Source of the DNA: Ciona intestinalis | Lineage: Eukaryota > Chordata > Ascidiacea > Phlebobranchia > Cionidae | NCBI RefSeq assembly: GCF_000224145.3 | Contig: NC_020168.2 | Coordinates: 1,995,171 to 2,059,170, forward strand | Length of the DNA: 64,000 bases | Direction: 5' to 3' | Part shown: piece after piece, positions 1 to 10,021 of the stretch | Layout: each line of letters begins with the position of its first letter | How positions within the stretch are numbered: position 1 is the stretch's first letter | Made by a program: the position numbers and the translations under genes | Notes under the pieces: model-generated | What the model was told of the DNA's origin: nothing | Database searches by the model: none | Seen by the model: only the letters and a program-made list of their open reading frames with translations

Positions 1-160
1 TGAATGAATGAATTTTAGTTAAGATGGACTTTACTTACATTACTTACACTACAGTAGCTTATAGAACCCTGTTTAAATGAATGATTTCAATAATTAGACA
101 TTAGCGTAATGGGCCAGTAAAAAAACAAGTATAACTCTCTGTTTTAGTATAATTGGTGGT
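1..160. other. AT-rich intergenic edge
   Basis: No gene seen. The first bases are TGAATGAATGAAT followed by a TTTACTTACATTACTTACACTAC run. This resembles the tail of the SINE family found elsewhere in the window, but too little is present to call a copy. Confidence 0.3.
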
Positions 161-163
161 ACT

Positions 164-362
164 AGTGGAGACTCTCCCCACCCCCACCTTATTTTCTAAC
201 CACTAACTCCTAACCCCTAACCCCAACCCCTAAGTTAGGGGGTTAGGTGTTGATGGTTAGGGGGTTAGTGGTTATAGGGGTTAGTAGTTAGTGGTTATAG
301 GGGTTGGGGGTTAGTGGTTAGCAAATAAGGTTGGGGGGGGGGAAGATTCTTCACTAGCACCC
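164..362. repeat. G-rich inverted repeat with telomere-like units
   Basis: The left half is C-rich (CTAACCCCTAACCCCAACCCC) and the right half is G-rich (repeats of TTAGGGG and GGGTTAGTGGTTATAG). They meet head to head near 233. The outer arms also pair: the GGTACTAGTGGAGACTC side at about 160 matches, in reverse complement, the GCTAGTG(A)AG side at about 345-362. It therefore looks like a small inverted-repeat element whose core is built of TTAGGG-like units, not a true telomere. Confidence 0.6.
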
Positions 363-424
363 TATCGGCCCACATCATTGTTTACAAACAGAGTTCAATC
401 ATCCGTATCCATTAAATAAGCAAG

Positions 425-738
425 TGTTCAAGAGAGCAAAGAAGTGTTTCTTTAATTAGTGCATGTCCGCTGTGTCCACAATGTCCGCTATGTTCCCAAT
501 ATTCAGTATGTTCGCTATTTCCATGACGTTTACTATGTCCGCTATTTCCACAATATTCACTACATAGTGGACATAGCGAACATACTGGACACAGCAGACA
601 TAGTGGACATAGCGGACATATTTGACATAGCGGACATAGTAGACATAGCGGACATAGCGGACATAGTGAACTGCATTTTATGAATATAGTGGACATGGCG
701 GACATGCACCAATTAAAGGGACCGAGCAAAGACTAATA
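425..738. repeat. Palindromic GGACATAG(C/T) minisatellite
   Basis: Short tandem units of about 9-18 bp. The left half reads GTCCGCTATGTC and the right half its complement GACATAGCGGAC, meeting near 565. The flanks continue the symmetry: TTTCTTTAATTAGTGCATG at about 449-466 matches the reverse complement of CATGCACCAATTAAAGGGA at about 703-721. Open frames across it in both directions simply translate the repeat (Asp-Ile and Cys-Pro-Leu runs) and are not genes. Confidence 0.75.
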
Positions 739-771
739 GAAGGCCACCAAGTCATGATATATTTGTACCGG

Positions 772-1367
772 GCGCTATTGCGGATGCGCAGTAGCTAAGA
801 ACAAATACACTACAAGCTCTAATAAATACGTACCGACTAAAAACAGTTCCGGGGAAAAATATTACAAAAACATATTTTATCATCTGTACTGTGTTGGCGT
901 CGCTATGATTCATTATAGGTGATACGTAGCACTATAACATACCCAAAGCTGGATCGGTAAAGAAATTCATAAATATGTTTTTTTATGACGAATATTATTG
1001 CTCATAATTAATATTTTTTTCGAATTAGTAAAGTTTTATTTTAGAATCGGTACCACGGGGTCTATAGGTAGTACAGTGCCCAACGCAAGTAGCCGCTAAA
1101 ACTTTTGTATTCTAGAATCACCTTGGCTCACCAGCACCTGTAAATTTTAGGTAAAATGTGCTAATTAAACTAGCATTAAGTAAGTTTGTTAGTGGTACTT
1201 TTTCTAGGCTACAAATAACATACCAACTCAGTTATGCTGACTTCAAATCAAAAACTAAAGTTTTAACGCGTAAACATTTTGTCTGGAACGTTATTAATGG
1301 AAGGTCGTAATAAATTTGAACCGGGTGGTCATTGTATCTGTTCCGAGCTATTGCGCATGCGCAGTAG
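772..1367. mobile_element. ~600-bp non-autonomous TIR element, copy A
   Basis: Both ends carry inverted copies of a tip containing the palindrome GCGCATGCGC, then AGTAG and a (TC)GGAACAAATAC motif. Internal sequence matches the reverse complement of 59238-59863 over most of its length (for example the AATAAATACGTA(T)CCGA block at the left and the AATTTATTACGACC block at the right). No coding capacity is visible, so this is probably a MITE-like DNA element. The superfamily is not recognised. Confidence 0.65.
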
Positions 1368-1925
1368 CGTCTGGGTGCATGCGCAACCATCCCGTGTTAT
1401 ATTGACAATAGCTATGCAAAAAAGATACCAGAAAGGGAAATTGTAACCGACCACACGAAATGGTATCTGTCGCATCATTCTGTCATCAACCCGATGAAAC
1501 CATCGTTTTAAGTTGTTTTCGAAAGTTTCAAGTTGTTTTCGACTGAGCCGCCAAGTACAGAGGTACTGTGCGTTGACACGTTTTCAAAAAGAATCGGTGG
1601 CGGTCGTGGCAGATATTGAAGCTATATGTATCAGCAAATCCGGTACGACCAGCCGATTGCGATGCCCTTCGATTCTTGCGGTGCCCGGAGGGTGATCTCT
1701 CTGGTGAAGCAAAGCCACGAAGAATGCTTGTCTACAGCTTTGAAATCATGTCGTCTCCAAGCTGTGCGCCTTGACTTTGCTAATTATTGCAAAGCAATTC
1801 GGAGAAAGTTTCAGTGAAAAACTACGATAAAAGACAGTTTTTACGACGAAGAATGGCTGATGTCGCTCGCTAGTGCTTCCAGGGCAAGAGCTACACCGAT
1901 CTCGAAGAAACGGCACTTTCGGGGG
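1368..1925. other. Non-repetitive stretch without a supported gene
   Basis: Holds a second GCATGCGCAA motif near 1378 and three short overlapping open frames of 60-95 codons. None shows a recognisable domain or a convincing splice context. Nothing else is seen. Confidence 0.3.
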
Positions 1926-3210
1926 GAATGCAAGAAGGTCACAATTACGACGATTGTGACGTTGCGAAAAATGTGACGTCATAAAAGTTGTGACGTCATA
2001 AAATTGCGCCGTCACCGAAAATTGTAACGTCACGAATCATGAAAAATGTGACGTCACGAAATATGTGACGTCATAAAAATGTGACATCACCAATTTTTAG
2101 TGACGTAACAATTTTTAGTGACGTCACAATTTTTATGACGTCACATTTTCGTGACGTCACAATTGTCGTGACGTCACACTTTCCCGACGTCACAACTTTC
2201 GTGACGTCACATTTTTCGTGACGTCACAATTTTCGTGACGTCGCATTTTTTCATGACGTCACATTTTTTATGATGGCACATTTTCGTGACGTCACGTGTT
2301 TTACAATTTTTATGACGTCACATTTTTATGACGTCACACTTTCCCGGTGACGTCACAACTTTCGTGACGTCACATTTCTCATTTTTCGTGACGTCACAAT
2401 TTTCAGTGACGTCACAATTTTTATGACGTCACATTTCTCATTTTTCGTGACGTCACGATTTTTATGACGTCACAATTTTGATGACGTCACATTTTTCAGT
2501 GACGTCACAATTTCTATGACGTCACAATTTTTATGACGTCACGTTTTCGTGACGTCACAACTTTCGTTACGTCACAATTTTTATGACGTCACATTTTTGT
2601 TACGTCACATTTTTCGTGACGTCACGATTTTCAGTGACGTCACAATTTTCAGTGACGTCACAATTTCTATGACGTCACAATTTTTATGACGTCACATTTT
2701 CGTGACGTCACAATTTTTATGACGTCACATTTTTGTGACGTCACATTTTTCGTGACGTCACGATTTTCAGTGACGTCACAATTTTCAGTGACGTCAAAAT
2801 TTCTATGACGTCAAAATTTTTATGACGTCACAATTTCTATGACGTCACAATTTCTATGACGTCACAATTTTCAGTGACGTCACAACTTTCGTTACGTCAC
2901 ATTTTTCGTTACGTCACAATTTTTATGACGTCACATTTTTGTGACGTTACATTTTTCGTGACGTCACAACTTTAGTGACGTCACTTTTTTCATTACGTCA
3001 CGTTTTTCACATTTTTTATGATGTCACAATTTTTATACCGTTACATTTTCATGACGTCACATTTTCGTGGACTTTTTCGTGACGTCAAAATGAAAAATAA
3101 GAAATGTGACGTCACCGGGAAAGTGTGATGTCACGAAAAATGTGACGTCAAAAAAAAAGTGCGACGTCACTGAAAACGGAAATGTGATGTGACAAAAAGT
3201 TGTGACGAAC
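1926..3210. repeat. Satellite array of TGACGTCA palindromes
   Basis: About 50 exact TGACGTCA words, plus many one-off variants (TTACGTCA, TGACGTAA, TGATGTCA), are separated by 7-11 bp AT spacers such as CATTTTTCG, CAATTTTTA and CAATTTTCAG. Spacer polarity flips at about 2090 and again at about 3085, so the array is itself arranged as inverted blocks. TGACGTCA is the consensus cAMP response element (CREB/ATF site). That the array binds anything is inference. Confidence 0.85.
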
Positions 3211-4186
3211 TCAGAGTTAATATATGGGAAGTGGCTTGCGCGAAAAATACTGTAGAAATACCCAATTTGTATGAAAAAATGTAAACTTTATTAATAGTTA
3301 TTATTAATTTTCTGTTATTACAAATTTATATATATTTGTAGAATACAATATTTATCAATTGATGTTCGAACAAAGGCCAATATCGTTCAAACACTACCAA
3401 TTGCACCCAATATTATAATCTAGATGTAACATGATGCATATGCAGTGTAAGAGTCTGTGGCGAATCAAAGATGACAAAGGGGGCATTGTAGATATATGCC
3501 TTTATAATCAAGTTCTTGAACACCTTCTCCTAAAATAACTTAAATGCGACTTAAAAGTTTTAACCACGGTTGTGGCTCGTTTATACATAACACACGATTA
3601 TGATGCTCCATGTAAATATTTCTATTTAAGATCACGAAAAGAAAACAAGCATTCGCCTCCGCCGGGGGCAATTGGCAGCAAAAATCGCGTCACCAAGTCG
3701 GCACATATTAAAACAAATAAAGTCAGTTCGGTTGTTGTGATTATGGAAAATGTCCTGCGTGTTATGGTGAACAAAAGTTAAAGTGCAGCAGTTTGTTTGG
3801 AAATGTGTCGCATGTGAACTTTTATACGAATATGACGCAATAAATTTAAAACTCAGTATAACACTTCCATATATTTATGGAGGTTTCCACCACGTCAGGC
3901 CCTTCGTTTATTTGCTGGCTAAATGGTTTAGTAGAGTATGGTGAGGCATTTTTTCATTTTCTTTCTTTGTCAGTTTGGCAGTAAACAAAGAATATTTACA
4001 GAATTATATAATCGTCTTACCCAACATTACTATACCCGAGTAAAACAGTGTTTTGCCGATTCTAACAGTTGCCGCAAATAATTTTGTCTTTTCAATGTAT
4101 ATCTGGTACTAATAATACTATACATCATTTTAAAATTTTAGGACAGAAAGAAGCTTTTTCCACGATTACTTAACTAAATCTAGACC
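3211..4186. other. Intergenic, AT-rich, upstream of the Reeler-MAM gene
   Basis: No gene supported. A 69-codon open frame at 3572-3781 has no recognisable domain. A decayed copy of the ~195-bp MITE lies at about 3930-4036. Confidence 0.4.
3930..4036. mobile_element. Internally deleted copy of the TAGTAGGG MITE
   Basis: Has the AGTAGAGTATGG start, the internal AGTAAACAAAGAATATTTAC segment and an ACCCAACATTACTATAC end, matching the family seen whole at 12768-12965. The middle is missing. Confidence 0.5.
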
Positions 4187-5894
4187 ATGAGGTTTGGAAG
4201 TTTATTATTTGCCTTTATCCTGATTGGTTTACATCAGATGGCCGAAGGTACAAGTTACGGTCCTCCAGTTTCTGCTTGCTCCAGTATGCTTCCTTCTGGC
4301 CACCCAGTGAATGGCGAAACTAACCTTGGTTTTAATATTTCTGCTAACCAAACATCTTTCTCAGCAGGACAAGTGATTGAAAGTAAGGCTTGCAGTGGAA
4401 TGTTTATTTTGTGTTTTGGTTACATTTTAAAAATAAGCTTTTGTTACCTTGCTACTTATAACGTCTAACATCGCGTTTAACAATCTTTATTTTCAGTCAC
4501 TGTCTCTGGAGAGACTAGCTTTAAAGGACTCTTCATCCAAGTGAGAAGAGCATCACTTTCAAATAATGCTTACGGTTCTTTTATTAATCCGGTGCCATCC
4601 GGCTTTAAGTTAATGGTGTGTCCCAACCAACCGTCAAGTTCGGACAAAGGTGCCGTTGGTCATTCCAATCCTAATCCAAAGGGGAATTCAGCAACTTTCT
4701 TGTGGAGAGCACCCATGGGCTCGTGTGATGGCGACGGTGCCGATTATGAAATGCGGTGAGATAATGTCCTTAAAAACATAAATACGAAAAATGTATACAG
4801 TAAACAATTTTTAAAACCGTTTGAACATAAGTTAAATGAGTCGATAATTCGACAATTATGTTACTAAGTCTAATAGCAGTATTGCCTGAAGGGCGACGGT
4901 GGTGACTACCTACGCCACGTACGAAACTGGAATAACAAGAGGGATTGTTTGTGATCCTAATATGGGAGGAGAAGATGAAGGGAGTGACAACAACGATAAT
5001 GATGATGTTTGCATCAATAGCAGCGATGTTACTGTTATATTTGAAAGTAAGTTTGATTTACTTTTGTAATTATTACAATGGATGTAGTAAAATGTCACCA
5101 CTGTGACGATCATTGGTAAAATATATTGAATCAAATAACTGTTTAGCAACTAGTTTTAATAGTTTCGATGGTGTTTTTGATCGCGTAATTAATACTGTTT
5201 TCAAACTTTGTACAGAATACAATACAAGCTTTGAAAGTGGGTTTGATGGATGGATAAGCAACGGCTTTACCCGCCACGCTGGGATAACTCCATCAACTAT
5301 TACTGGACCATCATCTGCATATGACGGTATATACATCAATAATTACGAAATACTTTGATATTATGATCGAGTTTCTTTCATATAGGAAATTATTACGCCT
5401 ACTTCGAGACTAGCCATCCCGCTCAACCAGGAGACGTAGCAAACTTAACAAGCACGAATGACCTGGCTGGCTGCTTCTGCCTAACCTTTTACCACCAACA
5501 TGCTGTTAAAGAGAACACGGGTCATTTGTTCCGCGTGCTTGTGAATGAAGAAATAGCATTAGAAATTGAGGGGACCGACAACATGTGGCATCCTTACCAA
5601 GTACAAGTTGACCAGCCCGGTCCAGTAGTGGTAATGCAGCTTTATTTATTAATTTTAATTTTTGGAATTTACAGAAAAATAAATACTGCCACATCAGATA
5701 ACTATGGCGAAACGACCCCTGACGCTCTGCAAACTTATTCGAAAATGTCTCTGACTACATGAACAAAGTTTGATAATCACAAAATAAAAATTGCTTTTAT
5801 TTGTCAGATACGTTTTACGGCCACCAGAGGAACCAACTGGCAGGGCGACACAGCACTCGACCTTATCAGTATTTATCAAGGCCTTTGCACGTAA
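4187..5894 (+). CDS. Secreted Reeler-MAM domain protein
   Basis: Six exons read in phase (4187-4382, 4497-4755, 4892-5046, 5216-5326, 5386-5630, 5808-5894), giving 350 aa. Residues 1-21 are a signal peptide (MRFGSLLFAFILIGL core). Residues about 22-175 match the Reeler domain (YGPPVSACSSMLP start, GFKLMVC, ATFLWRAP). An acidic, cysteine-containing linker (GGEDEGSDNNDND) follows, then a MAM domain from about 204 (NTSFESGFDGW, then GHLFRVLVNEE and GDTALDLISIY). Reeler domains occur in extracellular matrix and defence proteins; MAM domains mediate adhesion. The pairing suggests a secreted adhesion or immune-type factor, which is inference. The final TGCACGTAAG contains both the stop and a good splice donor at 5890, so a further 3' exon cannot be excluded. 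Confidence 0.85.
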
Positions 5895-6284
5895 GAAACA
5901 CGACGACGGTAAACGGATTGTGTCAGCGTTTTATAAACCGCAAATTTCGGTGTACATATGTTTTTCATATAATCAAATAATACAGCATTATTACCATACG
6001 CTTCCTTCAAAAAGTTCGTAGGCTACACATAACTGATCAAAAGAAACAATTGCATAGTTAATGTTGCGAAATTAGCTTACGACAAAACTATTATCTTACT
6101 ATAGCATAAGATAATATGTATTGTATAGCACTACGCACTATACACTTGCTTATAAACGTAACTCTATAATAAAACTGCTTACACGTTAGTGATAGCATGT
6201 TCATTCTAAGAATTTAGAAAGATTGCTGCCCGACAAAATACGATATAGATCATCAGTATTTAAATAGTCCATAAGTATTAACAT

Positions 6285-6434
6285 TATAATAGTAGGGTGG
6301 GTGAGATGAGCCACTTTTTCATTCTATTTTCTTGTCGCTTTTAATAGTAAACAAAGAACACTCAAAGAATATAAAACCGTGACCTCGCGACTCTCATATA
6401 GACCGTTGTTACTTGTTTAAAACACGATCAGGAT
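6285..6434. mobile_element. Truncated TAGTAGGG MITE forming the 3' end of the Neuralized gene
   Basis: Starts AGTAGGGTGGGTGAGATG and runs through the internal AGTAAACAAAG and ACCGTTGTT(A)xTTG parts to AAAACACGATCAGGAT, where similarity to complete copies stops. The last 26 bases overlap the reverse-strand coding sequence that ends at 6409. Confidence 0.75.
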
Positions 6435-7631
6435 AAAACCCATATTCGACAAACGTTTGTAAACAATGGGGTAGTCCTAACTTAATAAATTCATCTTTGT
6501 CGCTGATGTGATCTCTTATGACGTCACGACACATGTGTGTTAATGACGTCATAGCAGGGAGGGAAAGTATTTTTACTTCTTTCGTGATACTATATACATC
6601 TACAACTGCGTATAAAGGTTTTGTCATTGGTATTCGTGTTACAACTGCCCCCATATCTTCGCCGTTGATAACTAAATGTAAATCACAGTACTGTTTACGT
6701 CTTTGTGACGTCACAGGCCTAAGTACAATCCCAATTCTGCTTCCCCTTAAAACAGCTTGACCAAAATCCGCCATCCGTGTACCGTTTAGACTATACGTCA
6801 AAGCTCTTTTCCCGGCAAAGCAGAGATAATCCGAGTTTACCCTGGCGTTTCCGAAATTTAAGACTGATTCAGACTTAGAAAGATCACGATGTTCGTCACT
6901 AACACGGTTGTGGAATTTAGTGATCGCTAGCGCCCACGTACGGCCATCGTCAATCATCATCGGAACCACCATTTCAAGAATATGGTCGAGGTTAGGATTA
7001 ATTTGAGTGATCCCAACTCGAAGATGACCTGACCAACTTTTATCGGTGTCTTTTATCTCAATGAGGAATAATTGTCCCAGGAGAAGAGGAGATTCACTGA
7101 AAATGTCGATACAGAATCTTGAGTATTTTTATAGTTAGATTTTATGGCTTATTTGAAAAAGAACGAAATATCAAGATTAAACAAGTAAATGGATTAGGTT
7201 TACAATTCAGTTGGTTTATCAATAAAACAAGTGTCTGATTGAAACATAACCTAGTACGCGTACAGCACAAAAGATACTCTTCTCTGTCATAAAAATTTGT
7301 GGTTTACAAAGTGGCGCACTGTTACATGCACTGCTTTCATTTACCCAGCAGCAGTAAAAATACGACCCCATACTGCATTTACTACTTTATTTTTTCAAAG
7401 CACCATGTTAACATACTCAGGTAACAACACGCAGTATCACCTGAAGCAAACAGCGTTAGAGAAACCTTCCACTCGCCGTGCAATCAGGTTATCTTTGCTT
7501 AAACGAATGTTGCTTCCACAGTTCGGATGAAAACGAAATTTACCAGATGTCCCCATATCATCCCACTCAGTATTCAAGTTGCTTCCAATGACATCAAATT
7601 CACTATTTCCTATTTGATTAAGTTTGTACAT
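6409..7631 (-). CDS. NEURL2: Neuralized-homology (NHR) plus SOCS-box protein, NEURL2-like
   Basis: Two exons, complement(6409-7096, 7441-7631), give 292 aa, close to vertebrate NEURL2. The NHR domain starts at about residue 32 (FRFHPNCGSNIRLS, ARRVEGFSNAVCF) and continues across the intron (LLLGQLFLIEI, WSGHLRVGI, DLHLVINGEDMG). A SOCS box follows at about 246-285 (SLTHMCRDVIRDHI, KLGLPHCLQTFVEYG). Known members act as substrate adaptors of Cullin-5 E3 ligases; that role here is inference. The last seven codons and TAA lie in a MITE (6285-6434), so the C-terminal tail is transposon-derived. Three exact TGACGTCA words sit in exon 2. The short single-NHR architecture favours NEURL2 over NEURL1/4. 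Confidence 0.86.
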
Positions 7632-7689
7632 TATAGCTAATACTCTGTATTAAGCGACACTTAATTATTGTTTTGCGATTATTGATGGA

Positions 7690-7857
7690 ACATATTTTCA
7701 TTTTATTTAATTTCTCAATTTAATAATAAACAAATAGTATTCACATAATTATATAACAGAAGTCTCTCGAAAGAGCATTATTAATTGCTCACAAGAGTAC
7801 AAGAAAATCTGGGAATTTAGGTATTAACGTTATCTTATCTTACCCCACATTACTATA
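7690..7857. mobile_element. Decayed TAGTAGGG MITE copy
   Basis: Retains the TTCATTTTATTT and AATAATAAACAAATAGTATTC parts and a CTTACCCCACATTACTATAT end. The left tip is lost. Confidence 0.45.
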
Positions 7858-7944
7858 TTTAGTTTATCAAACATAGAGGTAATACAAGTGACAACTTCCA
7901 TGTATGACCACGAATAGGTGTTTAATAAGCTACACTTTAATAGA

Positions 7945-8464
7945 TATAATATAAGGGTGGGAGAAGACCGGCCTTTTTAAATCTCCCTGTACGGGTACTC
8001 ATTTGGTGATAGAGATATAGACAAAAGCAAATGTTAGATATTCGACAGTATTCGCACGGTCCAACGAAGTGCGCGGCAAAGATGATAACTGTTGTTAAGT
8101 ATTTCAATTCCGTGTTTAACGATTACAACATACTTTCAATGACTGAAAAAAGCATAATAGTAAGGTGCTCATTTTTAATGCTTGCTGAATCATATTAAAA
8201 CTGCCGAAATTTTAAAGTTTGCGAGTTTGTGTTACCAATCCAGTATCGTAATTGAATAAAATAGGATAAAATATTTCGCAGAGTATTGATTTTGTAGGTT
8301 AGTCAATATATGTCTTAACTTAGAAATAAATAAAAAACATAAGTTTACTTGACAAAGAACCTAGCACACATTGTTAATTTCGGTAGGCTATACATGTATA
8401 CAAGTTGCAGAATACTATTAATTTAAAAATATTCATTTTTTTGTCCTGTCTTCCCACTTTGTAG
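7945..8464. mobile_element. Long MITE relative (~520 bp)
   Basis: The TATAATATAAGGGTGGGAGAAG start and CCTGTCTTCCCACTTTGTAG end are degraded versions of the tips of the short MITE. The interior (ATTCGACAGTATTC, GTGCGCGGCAAAG, GTTGCAGAATACTATTAAT) matches 58127-58748 instead. A further TTATCCCCCACTATGCTATA at about 8722-8743 may be the end of an overlapping copy. Confidence 0.55.
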
Positions 8465-9784
8465 TTGTGTAGGTTTTTATTGCTAAGCTTTGAAAAATTC
8501 GTTTTAAATTCAATAACTAATATTTCAAGGGTTATTCAAATATAATATACTAATATAATAACAAGACAATATGACAAATTTAGTCACCTGCACTTAAAGA
8601 TAATTTATGAAAAGTGGCTTATGCTAAATACAGAATAGTAATTGACAATTTGCCATATTATATTGTGTGTTATTTGCGTGTTTTCTTGATATTAAAATAA
8701 ATCTTAATTAAGAGGTGTCGTTATCCCCCACTATGCTATAATCGTAACAAAAAAGTAATACACACAATGGAATGCTGTAACACTAAACATAGTATTGAAA
8801 CAACAGAACTGCCCCTGCTACTTTTAAGTCCTACTGGCATTTCGCGTTGTTGGCTGTAAACAGAAATTAAAAAAGTCTAACTATCCATGACAATTCATAA
8901 AGTTTATGAATGGCAAATCAAGTCACCTCCTCCTTCTTACTAAAACAGCAGCACTAAACTGTGTAGAAGCTTATGTTAACAATAGCTGCAGGAGATAGAA
9001 ACAGCAGCTCTCACATATCTGTTCGCTTGTGTTATCACTTCGGTTGCAGCAGTGTGTGTTAATGGGCTTAGCCGGTATATAAAGACAACTGCTATGTAAG
9101 TGTATCCGCAGATACAATAAACAGTTGTTAATTAAAACCAATAGCTGACTATGCAATTAATCGAGTTTTAACTGGTACTGGATGTTTCTTAAATGTTTAA
9201 ATTACAGTGAAAAGGGTATAACGTGAAGACTTAATGAATGCTGTTTGTTACATTAAAGGCAAAAAATGTTGAAGAAACAAACTTTTACTTAACTCCCAAA
9301 CAACAGGCAAAAAACATTGACCTTAACACGATGACGCTTTACGAGTAGCAAAATTTATTTTCTAGTCGTGTTATACTTTAGGCGTTGCCAAACAAAACAT
9401 AATTTTATGAGCAAAGCATGTTGTGATGATGTAACTGTAAGTGAAAGATGATATTGGCATTTAAACAAAAGCTAACCTGTCTGTAACCTTTAAAAACGTC
9501 GCGAAATCTAATTTATGGAATTTTTGAGCCCATCAACGTGATATACAGCATAGTACATTGTGGTGTTTGCATATCACGAGTTACGGACATATGAATGAGG
9601 GAATTACCGAGTACAGGTTTTAAATTAAGCGACCGGTGAAACGGTCATCCTGTCATGAAGGGGTATTGTTCTGATTTGGGAAAATAATTGAAAGGTCCTT
9701 AATCGCATAACAATACTTGGAACATCGATGATATAATCCGGATGCAACGTAACGATGATTTGATTGTTAGTAAAGGAAAATTAG

Positions 9785-9795
9785 TTTATAAATAG
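9785..9795 (+). promoter_or_regulatory. Possible TATA box of the metallopeptidase gene
   Basis: TTTATAAATAG lies about 235 bp upstream of the ATG at 10022, in otherwise unremarkable sequence. Position and match are reasonable, but no start site can be seen. Confidence 0.3.
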
Positions 9796-10021
9796 CGTCA
9801 GCAGTTGGTTAGGATTCACAGTTTGACGTTAAGTCAATTTCGACAGCAGGTATATAAAAAATATAAAGTTTGAGTTTAGAAAGAAAGGAAAATTGTTTAT
9901 TTATTTAGGTAATTTATTTTGATTTGTACAACTTTTAGATCAATATGTGCTGCAGGCTGTTGAAACAATAAAACTTGACGACGTCATAAAATAATTAAGA
10001 AGTACGTCACAAAACAATATA

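Larger units (their letters stand above)
7632..9784. other. Intergenic between Neuralized and metallopeptidase genes
   Basis: Contains two repeat copies (listed separately) in an AT-rich background. No exon with family similarity or coding character is seen on either strand. Confidence 0.4.

Noticed and set aside
164-362. A true telomere or chromosome end
   Set aside because: Units are irregular, reverse polarity in the middle and are bounded by inverted arms.
412-729. Cys-Pro-Leu-rich and Asp-Ile-rich open frames of 105 and 74 codons
   Set aside because: They translate a short palindromic tandem repeat in both directions; no start context or homology.
1513-2033. Overlapping 60-95 codon frames left of the TGACGTCA array
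   Set aside because: Some short stretches look coding, but no domain, splice pair or consistent frame is found; the reverse one runs into the array.
1926-3210. CRISPR-like array
   Set aside because: Repeats are 8-bp palindromes with 7-11 bp AT spacers in an animal genome; no cas genes or unique spacers.
3572-3781. 69-codon frame with a plausible ATG
   Set aside because: No family similarity, no neighbouring exon; the region is AT-rich intergenic DNA.
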